64,000 nt of DNA from Microbacteriaceae bacterium PS02068 (lineage in GTDB: Bacteria; Actinomycetota; Actinomycetes; Actinomycetales; Microbacteriaceae). The notes beneath the pieces were generated by a model that was given only the letters and a program-made list of their open reading frames with translations, was not told the DNA's origin and did no database searches. The stretch is taken from positions 1 through 64,000 of the forward strand of contig JASCPF010000010.1 in NCBI GenBank assembly GCA_029959325.1. Reading direction: 5' to 3'. Numbering within the stretch: position 1 is the first letter of the stretch; every line of letters begins with the position of its first letter. Both the position numbers and the translations under genes were made by a program. Below, piece by piece: positions 24,484 to 33,017 of the stretch.

Positions 24484-25695
24484 ATGCCCGCAGTCCCGAC
24501 GCCGCAGGAGAAGGCGGAGACGCTCGCCTGGCTCCGGCGCATCTCGGGCGACCTCGCGACGGCCACGATCAAGCGGCTCGAGGATTCGCTGCCGTGGTAC
24601 GCCGCCATGCCTCCGGCGCGCCGTTCGGCCGTGGGTCTCGTGGCGCAGGCGGGCATCGCGTCGTTCATCCAGTGGTACGACGATCCGGGGTCGACGCCCT
24701 GGATCGCTGCCGACATCTTCGCCGCGGCTCCCCGTGAGCTGCTGCGCAGCGTCAGCCTCACGCAGACGCTGCAGCTGATCCGCGTCACGGTCGCCGTGAC
24801 GGAAGAGCGGGTCGCGGGGCGCGGCGAAGACCTGCGCGAGAGCATCCTGCTGTTCTCGCGCGAGGTCGCGTTCGCGTCGGCGGATGTCTATGCCCGCGCC
24901 GCCGAGGCACGCGGGCTGTGGGATGCCCGGCTCGAGGCGCTCGTCGTCGACTCGATCCTCACGGGCGAGGCCGACGAAGAGCTGCCGAGCCGCATCGCCG
25001 CGCTCGGCTGGCACGGCCACGGCGAGGTCGCCGTGCTCGTCGGCACGACGCCGCCGCAGTTCGACGTCGATCAGCTGCGCCGGATCGCGCGGAAGATGGG
25101 CGTCGACGTGTTGATCGGGGTGCAGGGCTCGCGGCTCGTGCTCGTGCTCGGAAGATCCGATACACCGATGAAAGACGAGAGCGGCGAACTGCCGTTTCCC
25201 GAGATCGCCCGGCGCCTCGAGCCCGGATTCGGGCCTGGCCATCTCGTGCTGGGGCCGGCCGTTCCGGCGCTCGTCGATGCGGGCCAGAGCGCCCGTGCGG
25301 CTCTCGCCGGGTTCGCCGTTGCGGGAGCGTGGCGCACCGCACCACGCCCGGTCGAGGCCGACGACCTGCTGCCCGAACGCGCCCTCGCGGGAGATTCGGC
25401 AGCCAAGGCGACCCTCATCGAGCGGATCTACCGCCCGCTGCAGGCGCACTCGTCTGATCTCGTGACGACCCTGTGGAGCTACCTCGACAACGGACGCTCA
25501 CTCGAAGCCACGGCGCGTGAACTGTTCGTGCACCCGAACACCGTGCGTTACCGCCTGAAGCGGGTATCGGATGTGATCGGCTGGGATGCCACGGGCCCGC
25601 GTGAGGCCCTCATTCTGCAGACCGCTCTCATCATCGGTTCGATCGGCACCGAGGTCACCCGGCGGCGCACGATCGGCGCTCGACGCCCCAACTGA
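24484..25695 (+). CDS. fasR: PucR/CdaR-type transcriptional regulator of the fatty-acid operon
   Basis: A 403-residue protein with an N-terminal sensory part, a GGDEF-like middle region and a C-terminal helix-turn-helix (about residues 338-365; SLEATARELFVHPNTVRYRLKRV), the PucR-type layout. Its location immediately before fabD-fabH-acpP-fabF is that of Streptomyces FasR, the activator of that operon, so the same role is inferred. The ATG at 24484 is 8 bp after the aceE stop, so co-transcription with aceE is likely. A small hairpin AAGGC-N5-GCCTT followed by TCTT (25732-25750) after the stop could attenuate read-through to fabD. Confidence 0.85.
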   Translation: MPAVPTPQEKAETLAWLRRISGDLATATIKRLEDSLPWYAAMPPARRSAVGLVAQAGIASFIQWYDDPGSTPWIAADIFAAAPRELLRSVSLTQTLQLIRVTVAVTEERVAGRGEDLRESILLFSREVAFASADVYARAAEARGLWDARLEALVVDSILTGEADEELPSRIAALGWHGHGEVAVLVGTTPPQFDVDQLRRIARKMGVDVLIGVQGSRLVLVLGRSDTPMKDESGELPFPEIARRLEPGFGPGHLVLGPAVPALVDAGQSARAALAGFAVAGAWRTAPRPVEADDLLPERALAGDSAAKATLIERIYRPLQAHSSDLVTTLWSYLDNGRSLEATARELFVHPNTVRYRLKRVSDVIGWDATGPREALILQTALIIGSIGTEVTRRRTIGARRPN

Positions 25696-25798
25696 GGCCG
25701 AGTCGCCCGCGCTCGACTGTTCGACACACACAAGGCATCCCGCCTTTCTTGTGACATGTCCCCCAGCGGGCGCGTCGAGATCTTGACAGGATGGATCA

Positions 25799-26719
25799 GT
25801 GATCATCACCGTCTTCCCCGGGCAGGGTTCGCAGACTCCCGGCTTCCTGGGGCCCTGGCTCGCCCTCGACGGCGCCCGAGACCTGCTCGCGCAGTACTCC
25901 GCCGACAGCGGCGTCGACCTTGTGGCGGCCGGAACCGAATGGGATGCCGATCGCATCCGCGACACGCAGATCGCTCAGCCCCTCATCGTCGCCGCGGGCC
26001 TGCTGTCCTACCACGCACTCGTCGAGGCGTCCGGTGCGACGCCCGCCGGCGTCGCCGGGCACTCGGTCGGCGAGATCGCCGCACTCGTGGCCGCGGGCGT
26101 GCTCACCGACGCTGAGGGCATGCGCCTCGTCGGCCTGCGCGGCCGCGCGATGGCCGAGGCCGCTGCCGCCGAGCAGACCGGCATGAGCGCCATCCTCGGT
26201 GGCGATCGTGACGCTGTGCTCGCGCGACTCGACGAGCTCGACCTCACGCCGGCGAACCACAACGGCGCGGGCCAGATCGTCGCCGCCGGCGCACGTGGGC
26301 CGCTCGCCGAGCTCGCCGCCGCACCCGTCGCCGCGAGCCGTGTGATCCCCCTGCAGGTCGCGGGTGCATTCCACACGCGGTATATGGCACCCGCTGTCGA
26401 GACGCTGCGCCTCGCTGCGGCGGATTCCGAGGCATCCGACCCCTCGCTCACTCTCTGGACCAATCACGACGGATCCGTCGTCACGAACGGGCGCTTGGCG
26501 CTCGACCTGCTGGTGAACCAGGTCGCCTCGCCCGTCCGCTGGGACCTCTGTATGGAGTCGTTCGCCGAGCACGGCGTGACCGGCATCATCGAGCTCGCCC
26601 CCGCGGGCACCCTCGTCGGGCTCGCGAAACGCGCGCTCCGCGGCGTTCCCACCGTCGCGGTGAAGACGCCCGACGACCTCGCGGCCGCGGCCGCACTGCT
26701 GACAGGAGAAGGCGCGTGA
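25799..26719 (+). CDS. fabD: Malonyl-CoA:ACP transacylase
   Basis: A 306-residue enzyme loading malonyl groups onto ACP for type II fatty acid synthesis. Visible are the N-terminal FPGQGSQ, the catalytic serine Ser89 in GHSVGEIAAL, and the conserved His region GAFHTRYM. The GTG at 25799 gives MIITVFPGQGSQ, a normal N-terminus. Its stop overlaps the fabH GTG by 4 nt (GTGA). It is first in the fabD-fabH-acpP-fabF operon; the 103 bp before it separate it from fasR. Confidence 0.96.
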   Translation: MIITVFPGQGSQTPGFLGPWLALDGARDLLAQYSADSGVDLVAAGTEWDADRIRDTQIAQPLIVAAGLLSYHALVEASGATPAGVAGHSVGEIAALVAAGVLTDAEGMRLVGLRGRAMAEAAAAEQTGMSAILGGDRDAVLARLDELDLTPANHNGAGQIVAAGARGPLAELAAAPVAASRVIPLQVAGAFHTRYMAPAVETLRLAAADSEASDPSLTLWTNHDGSVVTNGRLALDLLVNQVASPVRWDLCMESFAEHGVTGIIELAPAGTLVGLAKRALRGVPTVAVKTPDDLAAAAALLTGEGA

Positions 26720-27717
26720 GCATCACCATCACCCAGCCGACCGGCCCCGCGCATACCCGCATCTACGCGTACGGTGCGGCCCGCGGCGAGAACTTCGTTC
26801 CGAACGACGACCTCATCGGCCCGATCGATTCGAGCGACGAGTGGATCCGTCAGCGCACCGGCATCGTGACACGGGTGCGCGCGAACGCGGAGACGACCGC
26901 GATCGACTTGGCGGCGGATGCCGCCGCCGAGGCGGTGGCGCGCTCCGGCGTCGCCGCAGACCAGATCGACGCCGTCATCGTGGCGACGATCTCGAACCCC
27001 AAGCAGACGCCGTCGGTGTCGGCGATCGTCGCGGACCGGATCGGCTCGAACCCGGCCGCCGCCTACGACCTCAACGCAGCCTGCGCGGGCTTCGCCTACG
27101 GCGTCGCCCAGGCCGACGCGCTCATCCGCGCCGGTGCCGCGCACTACGTCGTCGTCGTCGGTGCCGAGAAGCTCAGCGACGTCGTCGACCCCACCGACCG
27201 CTCCATCTCGTTCCTGCTCGGCGACGGTGCGGGCGCTGCCGTCGTGGGCCCGAGCGAATTCCCCGGCATCGGCCCGACGATCTGGGGCTCTGACGGCTCG
27301 AAGGCCGAGGCCGTCGGCATGAACCACACCCTCACCGAGTTCCGCGACGGGCTCGCCCCCTGGCCGACGCTGCGTCAGGAGGGCCCCACGGTCTTCCGCT
27401 GGGCGGTGTGGGAGATGGTCAAGGTCGCGCGTCAGGCGCTCGACGCCGCCGGCATCGAGGCATCCGACCTCGCCGCGTTCGTGCCACACCAGGCCAACAT
27501 GCGCATCATCGACGAATTCGCCAAGCAGCTGAAGCTGCCCGATTCGGTCGTCATCGGTCGCGACATCGAGACGACCGGCAACACCTCGGCGGCCTCTATC
27601 CCGCTCGCGACGCACCGCCTGCTCGAAGAGCACCCCGAACTCAGCGGCGGACTCGCGCTGCAGATCGGCTTCGGCGCCGGCCTCGTGTTCGGCGCCCAGG
27701 TCGTCGTGCTCCCCTGA
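26716..27717 (+). CDS. fabH: Beta-ketoacyl-ACP synthase III
   Basis: A 333-residue condensing enzyme that starts fatty acid chains from acyl-CoA and malonyl-ACP. The active-site triad is visible: Cys123 in NAACAGFAYG, His in FVPHQANMRI and Asn in GNTSAASIP. The GTG overlaps the fabD stop, with GGAGAAGG 5-8 nt upstream inside fabD. In this group FabH normally uses branched starters (anteiso/iso lipids); that specificity is family knowledge, not visible here. Confidence 0.96.
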   Translation: MSITITQPTGPAHTRIYAYGAARGENFVPNDDLIGPIDSSDEWIRQRTGIVTRVRANAETTAIDLAADAAAEAVARSGVAADQIDAVIVATISNPKQTPSVSAIVADRIGSNPAAAYDLNAACAGFAYGVAQADALIRAGAAHYVVVVGAEKLSDVVDPTDRSISFLLGDGAGAAVVGPSEFPGIGPTIWGSDGSKAEAVGMNHTLTEFRDGLAPWPTLRQEGPTVFRWAVWEMVKVARQALDAAGIEASDLAAFVPHQANMRIIDEFAKQLKLPDSVVIGRDIETTGNTSAASIPLATHRLLEEHPELSGGLALQIGFGAGLVFGAQVVVLP

Positions 27718-27735
27718 ACGCGACGCCGTCAACCC

Positions 27736-27741
27736 TAGACT
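27736..27741 (+). promoter_or_regulatory. Internal -10 candidate before acpP
   Basis: TAGACT in the 77-bp gap between fabH and acpP, about 54 nt before the acpP ATG. It would allow extra acyl carrier protein synthesis from inside the operon. Confidence 0.45.
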
Positions 27742-27794
27742 GATCCCCGACCCGCCCGGGTCGGATCCCCACCACGAAATACAAGGAGAATCCC

Positions 27795-28043
27795 ATGGCA
27801 TTCAGCAACGAAGAGGTCCTCGCCGGGCTCGCCGAGCTCGTCACCGATGAGACCGGAATCTCGGCCGACGAGGTCGCACTCGAGAAGTCGTTCACCGACG
27901 ACCTCGACATCGACTCGATCTCGATGATGACGATCGTCGTCAACGCCGAGGAGAAGTTCGGTGTCACGATCCCCGACGAAGAGGTCAAGAACCTCAAGAC
28001 CGTCGGCGACGCCGTCACCTTCATCACCAGCAACCAGGCCTGA
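27795..28043 (+). CDS. acpP: Acyl carrier protein
   Basis: An 82-residue acidic protein that carries growing acyl chains on a phosphopantetheine arm. The attachment serine is Ser41 in DDLDIDSISMM. A strong Shine-Dalgarno AAGGAGA sits 6 nt before the ATG, stronger than those of its neighbours, consistent with high expression. It is third in the fab operon. Confidence 0.97.
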   Translation: MAFSNEEVLAGLAELVTDETGISADEVALEKSFTDDLDIDSISMMTIVVNAEEKFGVTIPDEEVKNLKTVGDAVTFITSNQA

Positions 28044-28106
28044 CTCTGTCGACCGGTGGGGGCCATGCCCCCACCGGGGCATCCCCCACACTTTGGTGAG
28101 GACACC

Positions 28107-29345
28107 ATGAGCATTCCCCGAATCGTCGTGACCGGCATCGGCGCATCGAGCCCGATCGGCGGCACGGCGCCCGAGAGCTGGTCGGCGCTGCTGGCCGGAG
28201 TCTCCGGCACGAGCACCCTCGAGTACGACTGGGTCGAGCAGTACAACCTGCCCGTCACGTTCGCCGCACAGGCTGCCGTGCGCCCCGACACCGTCCTCGA
28301 GCGTCCCATCGCGAAGCGCCTCGACCCGTCGTCGCAGTTCGCGATGGTCGCGGCGATGGAGGCATGGGCCGACGCCGGCAGCCCCGAGGTCGACCCCGAC
28401 CGCCTGGGTGTCGACTTCGCGACCGGCATCGGTGGGCTCTGGACACTGCTGGATGCCTGGGACACCCTGCGCGAGAAGGGACCTCGCCGGGTTCTGCCGA
28501 TGACGGTGCCGATGCTCATGCCCAACGCGGCGGCCGGCAACCTGTCGTTGCACTTCAACGCGCGCGCCTACGCGCGCACGGTGGCCAGCGCGTGCGCCTC
28601 GAGCACCGAGTCGATCGTCAACGCGATCGAGCACCTGCGTGACGGCCTCGCCGACATCGTGATCGCCGGTGGCACCGAATCGGTCATCCACCCCGTCACG
28701 ATCGCGTCGTTCTCGTCGATGCAGGCGCTCTCGAAGCGCAACGACTCCCCCGAGACGGCGTCGCGCCCCGGCAGCATCGACCGCGACGGCTTCGTCATGG
28801 GCGAAGGCGCCGGTGTGCTGATCCTGGAGACGGAAGAGCACGCGAAGGCGCGCGGTGCCAAGATCTACGCGGCTGTGGTCGGCGGCGGCGTGACGGCCGA
28901 CTCGTACCACATCACGGCCAACGACCCCGAGGGTACCGGAGCTGCGCGGGCCGTGAAGCTCGCCCTCGAGATGGCGGGCGCATCGACCTCCGATGTCACC
29001 CACATCAACGCGCACGCGACCTCGACGCCGGTCGGCGACCCGAGCGAGTACGTGGCGCTGCACAGCGTGTTCGGCGACCGGATCGACGAGATCCCGGTGT
29101 CGGCCACGAAGGCATCCACCGGTCACCTCCTCGGCGGCACGGGCGCGCTCGAGGCGATCTTCACGGTGCTGGCGCTGCAGAACCGCGTGGCCCCGCCGAC
29201 GATCAACCTCACCGAGCAGGACCCGGCCGTGCCGTTCCGCATCTCGGGTGAGCCGACGCCGCTCGGCGCCGGCGATCAGCTCGCGATCAGCAACTCGTTC
29301 GGCTTCGGCGGGCACAACGCCGTCGCCGCGTTCGCCTCGGTCTGA
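28107..29345 (+). CDS. fabF: Beta-ketoacyl-ACP synthase II
   Basis: A 412-residue elongating condensing enzyme. The catalytic Cys163 lies in VASACASSTE, with the two histidines in HINAHATSTPVGD and KASTGHLLGG, and GFGGHN near the C-terminus. The ATG at 28107 with GAGGAC upstream is preferred over an in-frame ATG at 28056 that adds an unlikely Pro-rich extension. It is last in the fab operon, followed by a strong hairpin terminator. Confidence 0.96.
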   Translation: MSIPRIVVTGIGASSPIGGTAPESWSALLAGVSGTSTLEYDWVEQYNLPVTFAAQAAVRPDTVLERPIAKRLDPSSQFAMVAAMEAWADAGSPEVDPDRLGVDFATGIGGLWTLLDAWDTLREKGPRRVLPMTVPMLMPNAAAGNLSLHFNARAYARTVASACASSTESIVNAIEHLRDGLADIVIAGGTESVIHPVTIASFSSMQALSKRNDSPETASRPGSIDRDGFVMGEGAGVLILETEEHAKARGAKIYAAVVGGGVTADSYHITANDPEGTGAARAVKLALEMAGASTSDVTHINAHATSTPVGDPSEYVALHSVFGDRIDEIPVSATKASTGHLLGGTGALEAIFTVLALQNRVAPPTINLTEQDPAVPFRISGEPTPLGAGDQLAISNSFGFGGHNAVAAFASV

Positions 29346-29369
29346 TCTGACAGCACCGCCCATGTGAGA

Positions 29370-29420
29370 GGGCCCCTCCACCGACCCTTCGACAAGCTCA
29401 GGGACCGGGCGGAGGGGCCC
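29370..29420. terminator. fabF/DUF3145 bidirectional terminator with dispersed repeat in its loop
   Basis: GGGCCCCTCC (29370-29379) and GGAGGGGCCC (29411-29420) form a perfect 10-bp stem; TTCT follows on the plus strand. The loop carries GACCCTTCGACAAGCTCAGG and CACCGG-like flanks (29383-29408), with CCCT/AGGG arms of its own; this is the reverse complement of the repeat unit at 4216-4241. Confidence 0.8.
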
Positions 29421-29517
29421 TTCTGGGTGAGGCGGCGGGTACGCGATCTCCGTCCCCGGGAAGCGGTCCGAGGCGGGTACGGGCGCAACGGCGCCGCCTG
29501 GTCTTTAGTTGTCTGTG

Positions 29518-30030
29518 TCAGCCCACCTTGTGCAGCCACACGACGGGTGCGTCGTCGCTCGCGTGCCGGAAGGGCTCGAGCTCTTCGTCCCAGGCCGCAC
29601 CGAGGGCGACCTGCAGCTCGCGCTGGAGTTCGAACATGTCTCCCGCCGCGATCTCCATCGCGTAGCGGACGCGGTCTTCGCCGATCACGACGTTGCCGGC
29701 CGTATCGGTCTGCGCGAAGTGGATGCCGAGGCTCGGGGTGTGCAGCCACCGTCCACCGTCACTGCGCGGCGTCGGGTCTTCGGTCACCTCGAAGCGCAGG
29801 TGCTCCCACCCGCGGATCGCGGTCGCCAGCGCCGCTCCGGTGCCGGTGGGGCCTTCCCAGTAGAACTCGGCGCGTCGGCTGCCGCCGAGTACGGGCTGGT
29901 CGGCCCACTCGAAGTTCACGGCACGCCCGAGGGCGCGGCCTACCGCCCACTCGAGGTGGGGGCACAACGCGCGTGGCGCCGAGTGAATGTAGATCACTCC
30001 GCGCGCCAGTGTGGTCGCCTGTGTCGCCAT
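29518..30030 (-). CDS. DUF3145 protein
   Basis: A 170-residue soluble protein matching DUF3145, a conserved actinobacterial family (GVIYIHSAPRALCPHLEWA at the N-terminus, several conserved Trp). Its function is unknown. The gene regularly sits at the end of the fabD-H-acpP-F locus in actinobacteria, here convergent with fabF. The ATG at 30030 has GGAG 7 nt upstream; the longer in-frame version starting at 30141 has an atypical N-terminus and is rejected. The 172-bp gap to fabF holds the terminator and otherwise nothing I recognise. Confidence 0.88.
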   Translation of the reverse strand: MATQATTLARGVIYIHSAPRALCPHLEWAVGRALGRAVNFEWADQPVLGGSRRAEFYWEGPTGTGAALATAIRGWEHLRFEVTEDPTPRSDGGRWLHTPSLGIHFAQTDTAGNVVIGEDRVRYAMEIAAGDMFELQRELQVALGAAWDEELEPFRHASDDAPVVWLHKVG

Positions 30031-30162
30031 CGGATTCTCCGTTTCTTCAGGTACGTCTTCCCCTACGACCTGAACGTCGGATCCTGCGGCGGGCTCTGCA
30101 GTTATGCGCCCAGTATGACGGATGCCGGGGCGAAATGACAACCGTGTGATTCCTGCGATGTG

Positions 30163-30236
30163 TAGGGCGGGTGGGACTTGAACCCACGATCGTCGGGTTA
30201 TGAGCCCGCTGCCTTGACCAGCTTGGCCACCGCCCC
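30163..30236 (-). tRNA. tRNA-Met (CAU anticodon), no encoded CCA
   Basis: The minus strand folds as a cloverleaf: acceptor GGGGCGG with CCGCCCT (G1-U72 wobble), D arm GCC/GGC, anticodon loop CTCATAA (CAT), T arm GTGGG-TTCAAGT-CCCAC. The anticodon stem has three G-C pairs, an initiator trait, but the C11-G24 pair is elongator-like, so elongator Met (or a lysidine-modified Ile2) is more likely than initiator. Confidence 0.92.
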
Positions 30237-30282
30237 CTGGGTGATACAGGGTGATGCACCGGCAGAACCGGCGGGATCGAGC

Positions 30283-31359
30283 TTACCGGGGCTTCGAATC
30301 CTTGCGATCGCGCACCGGCGGCTCCGGCCACACCTTGGAGACGGCATCGGTGAGCTTCTCGGAGTTCGTCCGCGGCTCTCCGGGCTTTCGATCGCCGCCG
30401 CGCGCGATCGGGATCTCCTGGCTGTCGCTGATGACCTGCGGATGGAACCGCGCGAGCAGGAACACTCCGGCGACTGCCAGAGCGCCCGCGACCACGAAGC
30501 CGACGTAGGCGCCGAACGGGGCGCCGTCGGCTTCGTGCAGTACCGCGAGGCCGATCACGATTGCGACGATCGGGTCGACCACGGTGAGCCCTGCGATGAC
30601 GAGGTCGGGCGGACCCGAGGCGTAGGCGGTCTGCACGAAATAGGCCCCCGACGCGGTCGCTGCGAGCAGCGCGACGATGCAGACGATCGTCAGCCAGTCG
30701 AAGTTCCCGTTCTGCACGCGGTTGATGACGACCTTCGCGAGCGTCGCGACGAAGCCGTAGATCATGCCCGCCGCCACGATGTAGAACAGCGCCGACACGC
30801 GGCTGCGCAGCCACACCCACGTCCCGCCGAGCGCGATGATCACGACCGCCAGGATGATCAGCACCGTGATCAGCTGGGCGTTGGTGATCGGTGTCTCGGT
30901 GGCGTACAGCGCCGCGATCGTGACGAAGATGAGGATGCCCGCGATGCACAGCGCGATCGCCATGGTCGAGCGCCCGGTGGGCTTGTGGCCGCTGATCCGC
31001 GCGTTCAGCAGGGTCGTGATGACGAGCGAGACGGCGCCGATCGGCTGTACCAGGATCAGCGGGGCGTACGAGAGTGCCGCCAACTGGCAGACGATCGCGA
31101 GGCCCAGCATCACCGTGCCCGCCACCCACGAGGGCCGGCGGAGCAGATTCCACATCTGACCGCCGGTCAGCCCGGCCCCACCGTTCTTCTGGGTCAGGCG
31201 CTCGACCTTCTGTACGCCGCGGTGCTGGTATTGCGCGCCGAACGACATGAAGACCGCACCGAGCAGCGCCAGCGGGATTCCGATCAGGATCCGGGGGTCT
31301 TTGAAGACGCCGACCAGCTGATCGGCGACGTCTCCCAGATCTGCGGCCCAGACATCCAT
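30283..31359 (-). CDS. DMT-family multi-helix membrane transporter (NIPA-like)
   Basis: A 358-residue integral membrane protein with about nine or ten helices, starting after a short amphipathic N-terminus, and a cytoplasmic charged C-terminal tail of about 50 residues. The segment LALLGAVFMSFGAQYQHRGV and the helix pattern resemble actinobacterial DMT proteins distantly related to NIPA magnesium transporters; the substrate is unknown. The ATG at 31359 is preceded on the minus strand by TAGTGT with 6 nt spacing. It is divergent from def; both have leaderless promoters within 42 bp. Confidence 0.82.
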   Translation of the reverse strand: MDVWAADLGDVADQLVGVFKDPRILIGIPLALLGAVFMSFGAQYQHRGVQKVERLTQKNGGAGLTGGQMWNLLRRPSWVAGTVMLGLAIVCQLAALSYAPLILVQPIGAVSLVITTLLNARISGHKPTGRSTMAIALCIAGILIFVTIAALYATETPITNAQLITVLIILAVVIIALGGTWVWLRSRVSALFYIVAAGMIYGFVATLAKVVINRVQNGNFDWLTIVCIVALLAATASGAYFVQTAYASGPPDLVIAGLTVVDPIVAIVIGLAVLHEADGAPFGAYVGFVVAGALAVAGVFLLARFHPQVISDSQEIPIARGGDRKPGEPRTNSEKLTDAVSKVWPEPPVRDRKDSKPR

Positions 31360-31365
31360 CCCACG

Positions 31366-31394
31366 ACACTAACCCGGGGCAAGCTCGATAGGCT
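31366..31394. promoter_or_regulatory. Back-to-back leaderless promoters (DMT transporter / def)
   Basis: Minus-strand TAGTGT (31366-31371) is 6 nt before the transporter ATG at 31359. Plus-strand TAGGCT (31389-31394) is 6 nt before the def GTG at 31401. The two -10 boxes are only 17 bp apart, so the two polymerases must overlap at this site. Confidence 0.6.
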
Positions 31395-31400
31395 CGAGGC

Positions 31401-31967
31401 GTGGCCGTACTTCCGATTCGCATCATGGGCGATCCCGTGCTGCACGCTCCCGCTTCGCCCGTCGGCGAGATCACCGATGAGATCCGCGATCTGGTCGCCG
31501 ACATGTTCGAGACGATGGATGCCGCGCCCGGTGTCGGCCTCGCCGCACCCCAGGTCGGCGTGGGACTGCGGCTGTACACGTACACCTATCAGGACGATGA
31601 CGGCGCCCCGTGGCGCGGCGTGATCATCAATCCCGAGCTGTGGATGACGCCTCTCGAACCGGGGGCACCAGACCCCGATGAGGAGTCAGAGGGGTGCCTG
31701 TCGTTCCCGGGCGAGCGATTCCCGTTGCGCCGCTCCGACCGGGTGGTCGTCACCGGCACGGACCTCGACGGAGCGCCGGTGCGCATCGAGGTCGACGGCT
31801 GGCGCGCGCGCATCATGCAGCACGAGTTCGACCACCTCGATGGCATCCTCTACATCGACCGCCTCGACGACGGCGACTGGAAGACGGTGCAGAAGATCGC
31901 CCGCAAGCGCGGCTGGGGCAAGCCCGGCGCGGCGTGGACCCCGGGCATCGACGACCTCGACGCCTGA
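31401..31967 (+). CDS. def: Peptide deformylase
   Basis: A 188-residue metallohydrolase removing the formyl group from nascent N-terminal Met. All three motifs are present: GVGLAAPQ (about residues 44-51), EGCLSFPG (97-104, metal-binding Cys) and HEFDHLDG (141-148, metal-binding His pair and catalytic Glu). The GTG at 31401 is fixed by the TAGGCT box 6 nt upstream. Confidence 0.96.
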   Translation: MAVLPIRIMGDPVLHAPASPVGEITDEIRDLVADMFETMDAAPGVGLAAPQVGVGLRLYTYTYQDDDGAPWRGVIINPELWMTPLEPGAPDPDEESEGCLSFPGERFPLRRSDRVVVTGTDLDGAPVRIEVDGWRARIMQHEFDHLDGILYIDRLDDGDWKTVQKIARKRGWGKPGAAWTPGIDDLDA

Positions 31968-32004
31968 CACGTCTGAATCGTCATCGACCGCGGGCGGGAA
32001 CGAA

Positions 32005-32036
32005 GAACGGCCCCAGAGTGGAGTCTGGGGCCGTTC
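32005..32036 (-). terminator. Terminator of tRNA-Asn (also faces def)
   Basis: A perfect 13-bp stem, GAACGGCCCCAGA (32005-32017) with TCTGGGGCCGTTC (32024-32036), loop of 6 nt. On the minus strand it starts 1 nt after the tRNA 3' end and is followed by TTCGTTCC; on the plus strand it is 37 nt after def. Confidence 0.85.
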
Positions 32037-32037
32037 G

Positions 32038-32110
32038 CTCCCCGGCTTGGACTCGAACCAAGAACCTGCCGGTTAACAGCCGGCTGCTCTGCCAATTGAG
32101 CTACCGAGGA
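32038..32110 (-). tRNA. tRNA-Asn (GUU anticodon), no encoded CCA
   Basis: The minus strand forms a cloverleaf: acceptor TCCTCGG with CCGGGGA, D arm GCTC/GAGC, anticodon stem GCCGG/CCGGC with loop CTGTTAA (anticodon GTT), T arm with TTCGAGT, discriminator G. CCA must be added post-transcriptionally. Confidence 0.96.
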
Positions 32111-32195
32111 TCAGTCACCTGCGCGCAGGCAACCCGACCATACTAGCAAGTCTCAAGCGGTGCTGACGACCACGGGTGCCGCTTCGCGGCGGCGC

Positions 32196-32969
32196 TCACG
32201 AGGCGAGCCGCGTGCCTTCGTCGGGTGTCCACAGCACGTCGGTCGTGCCGTGGCCGAAGCCGACAGGATGCCCCGCACGCAGCACCAGCACGTCGGCGTC
32301 GAGCTCTCGCACCGTCTCGGCGTCGTTCGTCACGACCACGATCGCCATGGCGTGCTCGTCGCGTCGGCGCAGCAGCGCATCGCGGGCCGCCTGGCGAACC
32401 TCGAGATCGAGGTTCGCGTACGGATCGTCTCCGACGAAGATGCGCGGGTTGAGCACGAGCGAACGCGCCAGGGCGACGCGCTGGCGCATGCCCGAACTGA
32501 GCTCGTACGGATACTTCGACGCCAGACCGAGCGGAAGCTGCAGTTCGTCGAGGAGCCCGGCGATCTGCAGCGAGAGCGCGCGCTGGTTGACGCGACGGTC
32601 GCGCGAGGTCACGGGCTCGCCGATGGTCTCCGCGACCGTGAGCCGCGCGGGCAGATCGGTTCCGGCGCGCTGGGCGAGATACCCGGTGAAGTAGGTGCGG
32701 ACGCGCAGCGATCGGCCGCGCTTGCGGGCGGAGATGCCCTCGATCTCGGCCGACCCGCCGACGATCGACAGCGAAGGTTCGTCGACCCCGGCGAGCACGG
32801 CCGCGAGACTCGACTTGCCGGCACCGGTCGGCCCCATGATCGCCACGGCCCCGCCCGGCGCGAGTCGCAGCGTGATCCCCTCGGCCACGCGCACTCCCCC
32901 GCGCGCGATCGACAGGTCGTCGCAATGCACGGCGAGATCGGAGGGGCGGCGTCGCTGCATGGGCTTCAT
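32196..32969 (-). CDS. ABC transporter ATP-binding protein with altered catalytic residues
   Basis: A 257-residue ABC ATPase. Walker A is GPTGAGKSS (46-54), the signature is LSSGMRQR (157-164) and Walker B is IFVGDDP (177-183). The residue after the Walker B Asp is Asp rather than the usual Glu, and the switch position reads VVVTND (Asn205) instead of His, so both hydrolysis-linked residues are changed. It is closest in style to oligopeptide/nickel importer ATPases, but no permease or binding protein is nearby. It may have low turnover or a non-transport role. The ATG at 32969 is used; MQRRRP at 32960 is an alternative. Confidence 0.82.
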   Translation of the reverse strand: MKPMQRRRPSDLAVHCDDLSIARGGVRVAEGITLRLAPGGAVAIMGPTGAGKSSLAAVLAGVDEPSLSIVGGSAEIEGISARKRGRSLRVRTYFTGYLAQRAGTDLPARLTVAETIGEPVTSRDRRVNQRALSLQIAGLLDELQLPLGLASKYPYELSSGMRQRVALARSLVLNPRIFVGDDPYANLDLEVRQAARDALLRRRDEHAMAIVVVTNDAETVRELDADVLVLRAGHPVGFGHGTTDVLWTPDEGTRLAS

Positions 32970-33017
32970 CCTGCCCCGTTCACGGCCCGATCGCCAGCCG
33001 AGGCACGGACTCGCACA

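Noticed and set aside
30163-30236. Initiator tRNA-fMet
   Set aside because: Three G-C pairs in the anticodon stem fit, but C11-G24 and the G1-U72 pair fit an elongator-type tRNA better.
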